From NCBI GenBank assembly GCA_045658305.1, contig JAZOUT010000059.1, positions 4,751 through 68,750 of the forward strand: 64,000 nucleotides of DNA. The letters are read 5' to 3'. The position numbers and the translations under genes were made by a program. Source of the DNA: Aphodosoma sp045658305 (GTDB lineage: Bacteria; Bacteroidota; Bacteroidia; Bacteroidales; Paludibacteraceae). Below, in pieces: positions 32,823 to 42,556 of the stretch (position 1 is the stretch's first letter; the number at the start of each line of letters is the position of its first letter). The notes beneath the pieces are model-generated. The model saw only the letters and a program-made list of their open reading frames with translations. It did not search any database and was not told the DNA's origin.

Positions 32823-34841
32823 TTATTTCAATGCATTTTTAATAATTGAATCGTCTTCTACGATGTTTGGAATTGTAACTACCAAGTTTGGAGTACGTTC
32901 CATTTCACGTTTGATAGCAAACATAGCACCTTCGTTACGAGCCCAGCTACGACGAGCAATACCATTGTTTACGTCCCAAAGAAGCATTGATTTCAAACGA
33001 CGTTCTGAGTCTGCCGAGCCATCAATCATCATACCGAAACCACCATTGATAACTTCGCCCCAACCTACACCGCCACCATTGTGGATAGATACCCAAGTAG
33101 CACCACGGAATGCATCACCAATACAGTTATGTACAGCCATATCTGCTGTGAACGATGAACCATCATAGATGTTAGATGTTTCACGGAATGGAGAGTCTGT
33201 ACCCGATACGTCATGATGATCACGACCAAGAACTACTGGAGCCGACAATTCACCTGAAGCAATTGCATCATTGAATGCTTTTGCAATTTTAGCACGACCT
33301 TCTGCATCAGCATAAAGGATACGAGCTTGCGAGCCTACCACCAATTTATTCTTTTGAGCCTCTTTAATCCAGTGAATATTATCTTCCAATTGACCACGAA
33401 TCTCTTCTGGCGCAGTGCGAAGAATTTCTTCTTGCACCTCAGTTGCAATGCGGTCAGTAATAGCCAAGTCTTTAGGATCACAACTTGTACATACCCAACG
33501 GAATGGACCGAAACCGTAGTCAAAGAACATAGGACCCATGATATCTTGTACGTATGATGGATAACGGAAACGACCATTTTCGCCCATTACATCAGCACCA
33601 GCACGTGATGCTTCAAGCAAGAATGCGTTACCATAATCAAAGAAGTACATATCATTAGCAGTCAATTTATTAATAGCTGCTGCATGACGACGCAATGACT
33701 CTTGCACTGCTTCTTTGAATTTTTCTGGCTCTTCTGCCATCATGCGATTACTTTCTTCGTATGAATAACCTACTGGATAGTAACCACCTGCCCATGGATT
33801 GTGCAATGATGTTTGGTCAGAGCCAAGATTAACTTTAATATTATCAGCAGCCAATCTTTCCCACAAGTCAACCACGTTACCTTGATAAGCCAACGAAACT
33901 GCCTCTTTATTTTTAGAAGCTTCAAGCATACGAGGGATCAATTGATCCAAATCAGTATAAACTTCATCTACCCAACCTTGTGAGTGACGAACATGCACTG
34001 CTTTAGGGTTCACCTCTGCAATCACAGCCACTACACCAGAGATAACACCAGCTTTTGGTTGAGCGCCCGACATACCACCAAGACCGGCAGAGATAAATAT
34101 TTGACCAGGGATCTCTTTAGCCAAACCTTTTTGGATTTGTTTACGAGCAGCGTTCAACACTGTGATAGTTGTACCATGAACAATACCTTGAGGGCCGATA
34201 TACATATATGAACCAGCAGTCATCTGACCATATTGGCTCACACCAAGAGCATTGAATTTTTCCCAATGGTCTGGTTTCGAATAGTTAGGAATAACCATAC
34301 CATTTGTCACCACCACGCGTGGAGCATCTTTATGCGATGGGAACAATCCCATTGGATGACCAGAATACATAACCAATGTTTGCTCATCTGTCATCTCGCA
34401 CAAATATTTCATTGTCAAACGATATTGAGCCCAATTTTGGAACACCGCGCCATTACCACCATAAGTAATCAACTCATGTGGGTGTTGAGCCACAGCATAA
34501 TCAAGGTTATTATTAATCATCAACATAATCGCAGCCGCTTGTTTCGAACGTGCTGGATAATCATTGATATTACGCGCCTTCATTTCATAATCTGGACGCA
34601 AACGATACATATAAATACGTCCATACGTACGCAACTCCTCAGCAAATTCAGGAGCCAACTCTGCATGGTGTTTTTTAGGGAAATAACGCAACGCATTACG
34701 CAATGCCAACTCTTTTTCCTCTGCTGTCAAAATCTCTTTACGCTTAGGAGCATGGTTAATCTCTGGCTCATAAGCCTTTGGTTGAGGCAACACGTCAGGA
34801 ATACCTGCCGCAATGTCTTTTCTAAATTCTTCAAGTGTCAT
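32823..34841 (-). CDS. hutU: urocanate hydratase, 672 aa
   Basis: Converts urocanate to imidazolonepropionate using tightly bound NAD+. The NAD-binding Gly-rich segment (SAGLGGMSGAQPKAG) and the family motif YSGHPMGLFPS are present, and the centre has GGYYPVGYSYEESNRMM. It is longer than the 550-residue Proteobacterial type, as in other Bacteroidota. The start is placed at the ATG for MTLEEFRKDIAAG (34841); a longer frame to 34901 lacks an ATG at its end. Promoter at 34949-34956. First gene of hutU-hutH. Confidence 0.95.
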   Translation of the reverse strand: MTLEEFRKDIAAGIPDVLPQPKAYEPEINHAPKRKEILTAEEKELALRNALRYFPKKHHAELAPEFAEELRTYGRIYMYRLRPDYEMKARNINDYPARSKQAAAIMLMINNNLDYAVAQHPHELITYGGNGAVFQNWAQYRLTMKYLCEMTDEQTLVMYSGHPMGLFPSHKDAPRVVVTNGMVIPNYSKPDHWEKFNALGVSQYGQMTAGSYMYIGPQGIVHGTTITVLNAARKQIQKGLAKEIPGQIFISAGLGGMSGAQPKAGVISGVVAVIAEVNPKAVHVRHSQGWVDEVYTDLDQLIPRMLEASKNKEAVSLAYQGNVVDLWERLAADNIKVNLGSDQTSLHNPWAGGYYPVGYSYEESNRMMAEEPEKFKEAVQESLRRHAAAINKLTANDMYFFDYGNAFLLEASRAGADVMGENGRFRYPSYVQDIMGPMFFDYGFGPFRWVCTSCDPKDLAITDRIATEVQEEILRTAPEEIRGQLEDNIHWIKEAQKNKLVVGSQARILYADAEGRAKIAKAFNDAIASGELSAPVVLGRDHHDVSGTDSPFRETSNIYDGSSFTADMAVHNCIGDAFRGATWVSIHNGGGVGWGEVINGGFGMMIDGSADSERRLKSMLLWDVNNGIARRSWARNEGAMFAIKREMERTPNLVVTIPNIVEDDSIIKNALK

Positions 34842-34948
34842 AGTATCAGGAATTTTAAATGTTAAATACAAATACAACACAAGTCTGACATAGTCCAACA
34901 ATATAAAGTCCGTTGAATGACGAACGCAGACTATCGACTTTTAATTCG

Positions 34949-34956
34949 CAAAGATA
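34949..34956 (-). promoter_or_regulatory. -7 promoter element TATCTTTG for hutU-hutH
   Basis: Minus-strand TAnnTTTG match about 107 bp upstream of the hutU ATG, leaving a leader near 100 nt. Confidence 0.6.
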
Positions 34957-35009
34957 CATATTTTTCCGCAAATCCGCAATAATTTTAACCCAAAAAAATC
35001 CACAAAAAA

Positions 35010-35150
35010 CATCCTATTCTCCATTCCCTACTCCATACACCTTACACCACAAGCCATATTCCCTACTCTCTTCTTATCTACAACATACTATAAATATACT
35101 ATAAACATATGATAAATATACTATAAATATAGTATAAATATACTATAAAG
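35010..35150 (+). repeat. composite repeat: C-rich degenerate heptamers, CTACAAC, then an 11-bp array (copy 2)
   Basis: Degenerate C-rich units (ATTCCCTACTCC...) at about 35016-35075, the box CTACAAC, then six 11-bp units ATACTATAAAT/ATATGATAAAT/ATAGTATAAAT at 35085-35150 and AAGCAATC. The rest of the 508-bp hutU-ybeY spacer has the two divergent promoters and no gene. Confidence 0.85.
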
Positions 35151-35270
35151 CAATCTTCAGCAACACTACACAATCATTAAAAACAACATTTCCATTCATC
35201 TCCAACAGCCATTTCACAAATTGACATTATTTTTTTTATTTTTTTGCATTGCAATATATCTATTTTTTAG

Positions 35271-35278
35271 TAACTTTG
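35271..35278 (+). promoter_or_regulatory. -7 promoter element TAACTTTG for the ybeY operon
   Basis: TAnnTTTG match 71 bp upstream of the ybeY start. Confidence 0.6.
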
Positions 35279-35349
35279 TAACTAAAATAAAAACCAGCGA
35301 AACCAAGTAAGCCTCATTACTCACTACTCGCTACTAAAAATCTCAAAAT

Positions 35350-35769
35350 ATGATTTCATATAACACCGAAAACGTAAAAATGCCAAAACTAGGCAAACGC
35401 GAAACTAATGCTTGGATTAAGGCAGTGGCTACAAAATATGGCAAAAAAATAGGCGAAATAGCCTACATATTTTGCAACGACGAAAAAATATTAGAAGTAA
35501 ACAAAGAATATCTCCAACACGACTATTACACTGATATCATTACATTTGACTATTGCGAGAACAACATACTGAATGGAGATATTTTTATCTCATTAGACAC
35601 TGTAAAAAGTAATGCTGAGGAATTTGGCGTATCATTCGACAACGAACTCCATCGCGTACTCATTCATGGCATTTTGCACCTTTGCGGACAAGACGACCAA
35701 ACCCCAGAACTCCGTGCCGAAATGATTGCAAAAGAAAATGATGCACTTGCAATGAGAAACGAGAGATGA
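35350..35769 (+). CDS. ybeY: endoribonuclease YbeY, 139 aa
   Basis: YbeY is a zinc-dependent endoribonuclease for 16S rRNA 3' maturation and 70S quality control. The core motif reads HGILHLCGQDDQT (about 110-122); the first two His zinc ligands are kept, but the third position, usually His in GxDH, is Asp, as seen in other Bacteroidota. Upstream parts (TDIITFDY, NGDIFISLDTV) fit the family. First gene of a tight operon; its stop overlaps recO by ATGA. Confidence 0.92.
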   Translation: MISYNTENVKMPKLGKRETNAWIKAVATKYGKKIGEIAYIFCNDEKILEVNKEYLQHDYYTDIITFDYCENNILNGDIFISLDTVKSNAEEFGVSFDNELHRVLIHGILHLCGQDDQTPELRAEMIAKENDALAMRNER

Positions 35770-36467
35770 AAGCAATTGTGCTGACATCAACGCTGTATAG
35801 CGACAATAGTTATATGCTCAATTTATTTACTGACGAATTGGGTTATGTTGTTGTATCTGTCAAAGTTGGCAAACGTAGCAAAGTAAGATTATCGCATATT
35901 CAGCCACTAACTCTATTGTCATTAGAACTACACGGCCGACCTTCACAACAAGTGATGCACATAACAGAATGCATAGCCCTCCCAGGGTGCGAATCAATAG
36001 CAACCAACCCTACCAAAATGCTTACAGCTCAGTTTCTTGCCGAATTCTTAAACCACACATTACGACAAGTACAAAGCGATTTAGGCCTATTCAATTTCAT
36101 ATTCGAGTCAATATGCCAGTACAACTCAATAGAGCGAGGTATAGCCAATTTCCACCTAACATTTTTAGTGAAACTAACTCACTATATGGGCTTTTTCCCA
36201 AATCTCGAAGGGTTAGACTCTGGCGTCTGCTTCGACCTTGAAAATGGATGTTTCGTGCGCCGACTACCACTACACAACAACTATCTGCTACCCAACGACA
36301 CCATGGCATTTGTACACCTACTTCGCTTAGATTACAACACAATGTATCTCTTTGACATCAACCGCCAACAACGCAACCAAATCATCGACTACATAATAAA
36401 ATACTACAAACTACACATGGCAGAATTCGGCGAATTACGCTCGCTCGACATTCTCCGCGAAATTTAA
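35766..36467 (+). CDS. recO: DNA repair protein RecO, 233 aa
   Basis: RecO anneals DNA and loads RecA with RecF/RecR. The N-terminal OB fold is seen at about 1-80 (KAIVLTSTLYSDNSYMLNLFT, then KVGKRSK). The helical part and the PNLEGLDSGVCFDLENG segment match the family; a full Cys4 zinc site is not evident. Length is typical. Overlaps ybeY and abuts the MATE gene. Confidence 0.93.
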   Translation: MKAIVLTSTLYSDNSYMLNLFTDELGYVVVSVKVGKRSKVRLSHIQPLTLLSLELHGRPSQQVMHITECIALPGCESIATNPTKMLTAQFLAEFLNHTLRQVQSDLGLFNFIFESICQYNSIERGIANFHLTFLVKLTHYMGFFPNLEGLDSGVCFDLENGCFVRRLPLHNNYLLPNDTMAFVHLLRLDYNTMYLFDINRQQRNQIIDYIIKYYKLHMAEFGELRSLDILREI

Positions 36468-36468
36468 A

Positions 36469-37824
36469 ATGGCACTTCCAACAACATTAGGCACCGAACC
36501 AATAGGGCGACTATTACGACAATATGCCATACCAGCTATCGTCGCAATGACAGCTTCATCGCTATACAACATGATTGACAGCATCTTCATCGGTCAAGGC
36601 GTTGGCCCTTTGGCTATCTCAGGATTAGCTGTTACATTCCCATTCATGAACCTCGCAGCCGCATTCGGCTCATTAGTAGGCGTCGGCGCAAGCACCATAG
36701 TATCAGTAAAATTAGGACAAAAAGACTACACCACCGCTCGCAAAGCATTAGGCAACGTAGTAGCTCTCAATGTAATAATAGGTGTCGTATTCATGACAAT
36801 ATCACTCCTATTCCTCAACAAAATATTGCTCTTCTTCGGTGCCAGCGAAAACACGTTACAATATGCACGAGAATACATGGAAATCATCCTCTATGGCAAC
36901 GTAGTAACACACATGTATCTCGGACTCAATGCCGTAATGCGTTCTTCAGGCCATCCACAAAAAGCAATGGCAATGACTATTGTAACCGTAATACTCAACG
37001 CAATACTCGACCCTATCTTCATATTCGGCTTCGGCTGGGGCATTCGCGGAGCTGCAATCGCCACCATATTAGCACAAATAGTAGCACTCACATGGCTACT
37101 CATCGAATTTACCAACAAAAAAGAGCTATTACACTTCGAATCAGGCATATTCAAACTCGACCAACGCATCGTATCATCATCATTATCAATCGGCATGGCA
37201 CCATTCCTTATGAACGTAGCATCATGCATCATTGTCATTTTCATCAATAATGGGCTACAACAACACGGAGGCGACCTCGCCATCGGTGCATACGGAATCG
37301 TCAACCGCATAACCTTTATTTTCGTAATGATTGTAATGGGTCTCAACCAAGGAATGCAACCTATTGCAGGATATAATTATGGCGCAAGAAATATAGATAG
37401 AATGCTAAATGTATTAAAGTTAACCATAATTTGGGCTACGGTAATTATGACCCTGGGCTTTGTAATCTGCGAATTTACACCAGGATTGATTGCACGCATC
37501 TTCACATCCGACGCAGAACTCATCGAACGCTCTATACGAGGTATGCGCATCGTAGCAATCTTCTTCCCAATCATTGGGATGCAAATGGTTACAGGTAACT
37601 TCTTCCAGAGTATCGGCATGGCACGCCAAGCCATATTCCTCTCATTAACCCGACAACTAATATTTCTATTGCCATGCTTGATTGTGTTACCACAATTCTT
37701 TGGAGCCGACGGAGTTTGGGCATCTCTACCAACCGCAGACATACTATCATGGATAGTATCAGTGTCGGTATTAATTTACTATTTACGCAGATTCAAACAA
37801 GGAAAAATTGAATATAAACTATGA
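36469..37824 (+). CDS. MATE-family efflux transporter, 451 aa
   Basis: A twelve-helix multidrug/toxin exporter using a Na+ or H+ gradient. The N-terminus (GTEPIGRLLRQYAIPAIVAMTASSLYN) and the pair of MatE halves (about 15-180 and 235-400) are typical, with GLNQGMQPIAGYNYGA at the second-half signature. Starts 1 bp after the recO stop and overlaps the next gene by ATGA. Substrate cannot be told. Confidence 0.94.
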   Translation: MALPTTLGTEPIGRLLRQYAIPAIVAMTASSLYNMIDSIFIGQGVGPLAISGLAVTFPFMNLAAAFGSLVGVGASTIVSVKLGQKDYTTARKALGNVVALNVIIGVVFMTISLLFLNKILLFFGASENTLQYAREYMEIILYGNVVTHMYLGLNAVMRSSGHPQKAMAMTIVTVILNAILDPIFIFGFGWGIRGAAIATILAQIVALTWLLIEFTNKKELLHFESGIFKLDQRIVSSSLSIGMAPFLMNVASCIIVIFINNGLQQHGGDLAIGAYGIVNRITFIFVMIVMGLNQGMQPIAGYNYGARNIDRMLNVLKLTIIWATVIMTLGFVICEFTPGLIARIFTSDAELIERSIRGMRIVAIFFPIIGMQMVTGNFFQSIGMARQAIFLSLTRQLIFLLPCLIVLPQFFGADGVWASLPTADILSWIVSVSVLIYYLRRFKQGKIEYKL

Positions 37825-38435
37825 TTATAACTATAGGACGCCAATTGGGTAGTGGCGGATTGGAGATTGGTCGCTTACTCGCCGAACGATTGAATTTAGC
37901 ATTCTACGACAAAGAACTTCTCACCGAAGCAGCTCGTCATAGTGGCATATGCCCCGAATGTTTCCAACAAGCTGACGAACAAGCCAAACACACATTTGGC
38001 GGAGTTGGCATCTTCGGTATGCGATTCCCATTTGTTGGCGATGGCAATACGTCGTACAACTCGATGATTTCGGGCGATAATTTGTTTCTCATACAAAGCG
38101 AAACAATAGTGAAACTCGCAGAGAATGAACAAGGAGCAGTGTTTGTGGGACGATGCGCCGACTATGTGTTGCGTGAGCGAAACGATGTAGTATCGGTGTT
38201 TATTACCGCCAAAGAGGCAGACAAAGTGAAACGATTGTGCGACCGCAGAGGATGCACCGAAGCAGAGGCGCGCGATATGATGAAAAAGGTTGATAAACAA
38301 CGCTCAGCATACTACGACTACTACGCAAGCAGAGAATGGGGCGTAGCATCGAGCTATGATATTTGCATAAATTCGTCGTTATTGGGCATAGAAGGGACTG
38401 TTGATGCTATTATTAATATTGTGAGAAGAAAATGA
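37821..38435 (+). CDS. cytidylate kinase-like family protein, 204 aa
   Basis: A P-loop phosphotransferase of the Cytidylate_kin2 type: N-terminal TIGRQLGSGGLEIGRLLAERL (P-loop at about 4-12), FYDKELL, then VGRCADYVL and a LID with RRGCTEAEAR. A substrate-side segment near 50-70 (GIFGMRFPFVG) differs from Cmk. Family members are often next to MATE genes. The true substrate is not known. Overlaps genes on both sides by ATGA. Confidence 0.88.
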   Translation: MIITIGRQLGSGGLEIGRLLAERLNLAFYDKELLTEAARHSGICPECFQQADEQAKHTFGGVGIFGMRFPFVGDGNTSYNSMISGDNLFLIQSETIVKLAENEQGAVFVGRCADYVLRERNDVVSVFITAKEADKVKRLCDRRGCTEAEARDMMKKVDKQRSAYYDYYASREWGVASSYDICINSSLLGIEGTVDAIINIVRRK

Positions 38436-38923
38436 TTATACTAAGCATAGGCACAAACATTGGCGACCGCGAACGGAATATTGAGAATGCAGTTAAGGCA
38501 TTGGACGAAATAGGCAAAGTAACTACCATATCACCTATATACTCATCTGAACCATGGGGATTTGAGTCAGAAAATGGATTTTACAACATTGCCCTAATTC
38601 TTGAAACTTCACTTTCGCCTCTCGAATTATTAAAAGAAACACAACGCATTGAAAAAGAATTAGGCCGCACAGCCAAAACCACAACCACCTATACCGACCG
38701 CATAATTGATATTGACTTAATCGATTACGACAATCAAATCATCGATACAGATACACTCACACTACCCCATAAACTGATGCACAAACGCAATTTCGTACTC
38801 TACCCACTCACCGACATTGCTCCTGAATGGCAACACCCAACCCTGAAACTCACTGCCTTAGAACTCAAAAAAGCATCAACTGATCCCTCAACGGTTCACA
38901 TTTTAACCACAACTACAGAATAA
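38432..38923 (+). CDS. folK: 2-amino-4-hydroxy-6-hydroxymethyldihydropteridine pyrophosphokinase, 163 aa
   Basis: Transfers pyrophosphate from ATP to hydroxymethyldihydropterin in folate synthesis. Motifs present: LSIGTNIGDRERNI (about 3-16), YSSEPWGF, FYNIALILET, and the RIIDIDLIDY Mg/ATP site (about 90-99), then LTLPHKLMHKRNFVLYPL. Length is typical of a single-domain HPPK. Last gene of the ybeY operon. Confidence 0.96.
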   Translation: MIILSIGTNIGDRERNIENAVKALDEIGKVTTISPIYSSEPWGFESENGFYNIALILETSLSPLELLKETQRIEKELGRTAKTTTTYTDRIIDIDLIDYDNQIIDTDTLTLPHKLMHKRNFVLYPLTDIAPEWQHPTLKLTALELKKASTDPSTVHILTTTTE

Positions 38924-38956
38924 CAAATTACTATTGCATATTTGCATTTTTTATTG

Positions 38957-38964
38957 TACCTTTG
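38957..38964 (+). promoter_or_regulatory. -7 promoter element TACCTTTG for ansA
   Basis: TAnnTTTG match only 18 bp upstream of the ATG at 38983, so the leader would be very short (about 12 nt). Confidence 0.6.
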
Positions 38965-38982
38965 CGGTATAAATCAAAGCTT

Positions 38983-40017
38983 ATGGAAAATAGAAGTTCA
39001 GTTCTCTTAATATTTACTGGTGGCACTATCAGTATGGGCGAAAATAGCTCAAACCACTCACTTGCACCTCTTGATACGAAACAAGTACTTAGCTTTATCC
39101 CTGAGTTGCAAATGCTAAATGTAAACATAGCCTCTGTATCATTCTCTCCACTCATTGACTCAAGCGATATTCAACCTTCAAATTGGATTGAAATTGGGCA
39201 CCACATCGAAACTCACTATAACAACTTCGATGGTTTTGTTGTCCTTCATGGTACTGACACTATGGCTTATTCTGCAGCAGCACTATCATTTATGCTTGAT
39301 GGTTTACGAAAACCTGTTATTTTCACAGGTTCGCAATTACCTGTTGGCGTACTCCGTAGCGATGCAAAAGAAAATCTTATAACTGCCATCGAACTTGCTG
39401 CTGCAAAAAATGAAAACGGTGAAGCAATGGTACCAGAAGTAGCACTTATGTTTGAAGGCAAATTAATGCGTGGCAATCGCACAACTAAACGTAATGCAGA
39501 AGACTTTGATGCATTCGCTTCATTCAACTATCCTGAATTAGTACGTGCAGGCGTACACTTAAAATACTACGAACACAATATTCACCGCGAAGCTAACGAT
39601 GCACAACTTACTGTAGCCAACCATTTTGACGACAATATTGTAGTACTAAAAATGTTCCCTGGCATTCGTCCTGAAACCGTAAAAGCTATCTACTCTATCG
39701 CAGGACTTCGCGCAGTAGTATTAGAAACATTCGGTTCTGGAAATGCTCCTACAGCACAATGGTTATGCGATATCATCAGTGAAGCCACAGCAAATGACAT
39801 CGTAACTATAAATATAACTCAATGCCGTGCTGGCTCTGTAGAAATGGGTCACTACGAAGCAAGTGTAAACTTGATTAAAGCAGGTGTTGTATCAGGACAC
39901 GATATGACTTTAGAGGCTGCAGTAGCTAAATTGATGTTCTTACTTGGGAAATACGATACTGCCGAGGATGTTAAAAAAGAAATGGCTGTACCTTTAAGAG
40001 GAGAAATGACTATATAA
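38983..40017 (+). CDS. ansA: type I (cytosolic) L-asparaginase, 344 aa
   Basis: Hydrolyses asparagine to aspartate and ammonia. The first catalytic Thr lies in FTGGTISMG (about 10-18), the second triad in LHGTDTMAYSAAALSFML (about 86-103). No signal peptide, so it is the cytosolic type. The ATG at 38983 is chosen; a frame from 38962 starts at a TTG that overlaps the promoter. Length is typical. Confidence 0.95.
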   Translation: MENRSSVLLIFTGGTISMGENSSNHSLAPLDTKQVLSFIPELQMLNVNIASVSFSPLIDSSDIQPSNWIEIGHHIETHYNNFDGFVVLHGTDTMAYSAAALSFMLDGLRKPVIFTGSQLPVGVLRSDAKENLITAIELAAAKNENGEAMVPEVALMFEGKLMRGNRTTKRNAEDFDAFASFNYPELVRAGVHLKYYEHNIHREANDAQLTVANHFDDNIVVLKMFPGIRPETVKAIYSIAGLRAVVLETFGSGNAPTAQWLCDIISEATANDIVTINITQCRAGSVEMGHYEASVNLIKAGVVSGHDMTLEAAVAKLMFLLGKYDTAEDVKKEMAVPLRGEMTI

Positions 40018-40048
40018 TCAATTCACCTTACATACTCTTATAAACTTA

Positions 40049-40942
40049 ATGGACTACAATAAATTAAAATATTCGCGAGGACAACAAATTGTATTTGCGG
40101 TCCTCGCATGTTTTATTATAATTTGTTTCGTAACAAATTGGAGTATCCTAAAATTTCATTCTCAAATAGAAAATAATTTTGCACCTGATTCTATTTTACT
40201 TTCAAATATTTCCTCATTTGAAGCCAAACTTGACTCATTTGAGTGGCTACATCAACAAGAATTTTCACCTCAACATAAAAGAAATTTATTGCGAGAAAGA
40301 TTTAACTTCGATCCAAACACAATTGATAGTATAGATATACTCAGACTCGGATTCCAGCCTTTTATGGCATACAATTGGTTACAATATCGCCGCCATGGAG
40401 GCAAAATATATAGTTGCCAAAAATTGAAAACTATATACAACATTGATACCCTATTAGTAGATTCTTTATGCAAATTTATGAGCTTTGAATCAATCAAGCC
40501 AATAACAAAAGACACAATTAAATACACTCCTAAAGAATTTTTTACATTCGAACTAAATAGTGCAGACACAATTCTACTCAGCCAACTTCCAGGTATTGGC
40601 ATCGGAAGAGCTAAAATGATTACAAACTACAGATTGCAAATAGGTGGATTCTACACCGCAGAACAACTAAAAGAAATAGAAAATATTCCAGATTCAGTTA
40701 TTGATAATTTAACACCCTATATCAATATAGAACTTGATTCAATAAAGAAAATAGACATTAACAAAAGTAGCATCAAACGCCTACACCGCCATCCATATAT
40801 CACCTATTACCAAGCAAAAGCAATATATAATCTCCGCTGGGACAAACAACACAAAGGAATAATTGAAAATATAGAAGAACTAAAAAAAATATTTACCGAA
40901 GAAGAATTTAAAAAAATTAAACCTTATTTAAAAACAAAATAG
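40049..40942 (+). CDS. membrane-anchored helix-hairpin-helix (ComEA-like) protein, 297 aa
   Basis: A hydrophobic helix at about 16-36 anchors it in the membrane. Two HhH repeats follow near the C-terminus: FELNSADTILLSQLPGIGIG (about 165-184) and KIDINKSSIKRLHRHPYI (about 231-248), the pattern of ComEA-type DNA-binding domains. The region between anchor and HhH is Gln/Asp-rich. Such proteins may bind DNA in the periplasm; no competence genes are nearby. Follows ansA by 31 bp. Confidence 0.82.
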   Translation: MDYNKLKYSRGQQIVFAVLACFIIICFVTNWSILKFHSQIENNFAPDSILLSNISSFEAKLDSFEWLHQQEFSPQHKRNLLRERFNFDPNTIDSIDILRLGFQPFMAYNWLQYRRHGGKIYSCQKLKTIYNIDTLLVDSLCKFMSFESIKPITKDTIKYTPKEFFTFELNSADTILLSQLPGIGIGRAKMITNYRLQIGGFYTAEQLKEIENIPDSVIDNLTPYINIELDSIKKIDINKSSIKRLHRHPYITYYQAKAIYNLRWDKQHKGIIENIEELKKIFTEEEFKKIKPYLKTK

Positions 40943-40978
40943 CTCAATAAGTCTGAACAACTAATTGGGCTATTTTAA
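40937..40978. terminator. bidirectional hairpin terminator
   Basis: AAAATAGCTCAAT pairs with ATTGGGCTATTTT between the convergent HhH gene and the exonuclease gene. Confidence 0.7.
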
Positions 40979-40982
40979 TATA

Positions 40983-41747
40983 TTACTTTCTCATTCGCAA
41001 TCGTATCTCTGTAAGTACCTTTTTAGTATAAAGTGGAAAATCACCATTCATCATCCACGAATAATATGCTGGTTCTATACGAAAAACCTCCTCAACCGAA
41101 CGTCCTTTGTGCTTTCCAAAATTGAATACCTCCACTCCATTATCATCCAAAACTATACGACCCGCATAATCTACATTACGATTATATTTAGTAAATTTAG
41201 ACAAAAACTCCACATCATTTTGTAGTTCAGAATAACGATCAAGTTGCGCCATCAACACCTCATAAGTAGCTCGAGTATCAGCATTAGCACTATGAGCATC
41301 AACAAGTTCAGTATTACAATAGAAACGATAAGCAGCTTCAAGTGTACGCTTCTCCATTTTATGAAACACAACTTGTACATCAATAAAGCGACTATTTCCA
41401 AAATCAAAATCAGCTTCAGCTCGCAACAATTCTTCAGCCAAAAACGGGACATCAAAACTATTAGAATTATACCCCGCTATATCACAACCCTTAAAATCAT
41501 TAGCTATAGATTGCGCTACATGCTTAAAAGTAGGACAATCTTTAACATCTTCATCTGTAATACCATGCACCGCTGACGACTCAACAGAAATAGGCATTTC
41601 TGGATTAATGCGCAACGTTTTTGACTCCTCATTACCATTAGGATATACCTTAAGATAGGCAATTTCAACAATACGGTCCGTCATAATATTCAACCCTGTA
41701 GTTTCAAGGTCAAAAAATATCAATGGTTTACGAATATTTAATTTCAT
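40983..41747 (-). CDS. 3'-5' exonuclease of the DnaQ/epsilon family, 254 aa
   Basis: DEDDh-type exonuclease. ExoI is FFDLETTGLNIMTDRIVEIAYL (about 11-32), ExoII GYNSNSFDVPFLAEEL, and ExoIII HSANADTRATYEV with the catalytic His. The C-terminal segment FNFGKHKGRSVEEVF...YYSWMMNGDFP is a small extra domain common in Bacteroidota copies. Overlaps the murI end by 4 bp. Could act in proofreading or repair; it is not fused to a polymerase. Confidence 0.9.
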   Translation of the reverse strand: MKLNIRKPLIFFDLETTGLNIMTDRIVEIAYLKVYPNGNEESKTLRINPEMPISVESSAVHGITDEDVKDCPTFKHVAQSIANDFKGCDIAGYNSNSFDVPFLAEELLRAEADFDFGNSRFIDVQVVFHKMEKRTLEAAYRFYCNTELVDAHSANADTRATYEVLMAQLDRYSELQNDVEFLSKFTKYNRNVDYAGRIVLDDNGVEVFNFGKHKGRSVEEVFRIEPAYYSWMMNGDFPLYTKKVLTEIRLRMRK

Positions 41748-42556
41748 AAAGTAATATGCTCTGCTAAAATTGGTTGATTAAGAAAAATAGATGCTGAAGA
41801 AGCAAATTTCTCAACTGATTCAGTAGTAAGAAAACGAACTGTGCCGCCACGTGAACAAAGAGTATCTATTTCAGGATGACGACCAAGATAATCTTCAAGC
41901 GAAGCCGCTACTATATCGCCTTGCGTAAGCACCTTAACTCCTACTGGCACCGCTTCCTCTAACTGACTAAGTAACAAAGGATAATGTGTACAGCCTAAAA
42001 TAAGTGTATCAATATTCGCTTTTTTAGAAAAAAGTGTATCTATATACTTATGAACAAAATAAGTAGCTCCAGGTGTATTATGTTCATTACTTTCAATAAG
42101 TGGCACCCACATCGGGCATGCTTGACCAATAACCTCTATATCAGGAAATAATTTGGCTACCTCTAATGGATAAGAGTTACTCTGAATAGTACCCTCTGTA
42201 GCTACAAGACCAACACAACGTGTTTTGGTTATCTCTCCAATTGCCTCTACAGTAGGACGTATAACACCTAATACACGACGTGATGGTGCAAGACAAGGCA
42301 AATCATTTTGTTGAATAGTTCGCAATGCCTTAGCTGAAGCAGTATTACATGCAAGTATAACTAATTGACAATCTTCATCAAAAAGACGTTTCACACATTC
42401 AAGCGTATACTGATAAACCACCTCGAACGAACGTGGACCATATGGTGTACGCGCATTATCACCAAAATAGATATAATCATATTGAGGCAATCGTGCTCGT
42501 ATCTTTTCTAATATAGTAAGACCCCCATAACCCGAATCAAAAACACCTATTTTCAT
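41744..42556 (-). CDS. murI: glutamate racemase, 270 aa
   Basis: Makes D-glutamate for peptidoglycan. The two catalytic cysteines are in ACNTASAKALR and LGCTHYPLL, and the N-terminus KIGVFDSGYGGLTILEKI is typical. The ATG at 42556 is chosen (ATGA overlap with the Skp gene stop); the longer frame to 42598 lies within that gene. Length is typical. Co-located with OMP-biogenesis genes. Confidence 0.95.
   Translation of the reverse strand: MKIGVFDSGYGGLTILEKIRARLPQYDYIYFGDNARTPYGPRSFEVVYQYTLECVKRLFDEDCQLVILACNTASAKALRTIQQNDLPCLAPSRRVLGVIRPTVEAIGEITKTRCVGLVATEGTIQSNSYPLEVAKLFPDIEVIGQACPMWVPLIESNEHNTPGATYFVHKYIDTLFSKKANIDTLILGCTHYPLLLSQLEEAVPVGVKVLTQGDIVAASLEDYLGRHPEIDTLCSRGGTVRFLTTESVEKFASSASIFLNQPILAEHITL

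Noticed and set aside
34842..34901. N-terminal extension of hutU
   Set aside because: It has no ATG start and does not look like urocanase; MTLEEFRKDI is the family-like start.
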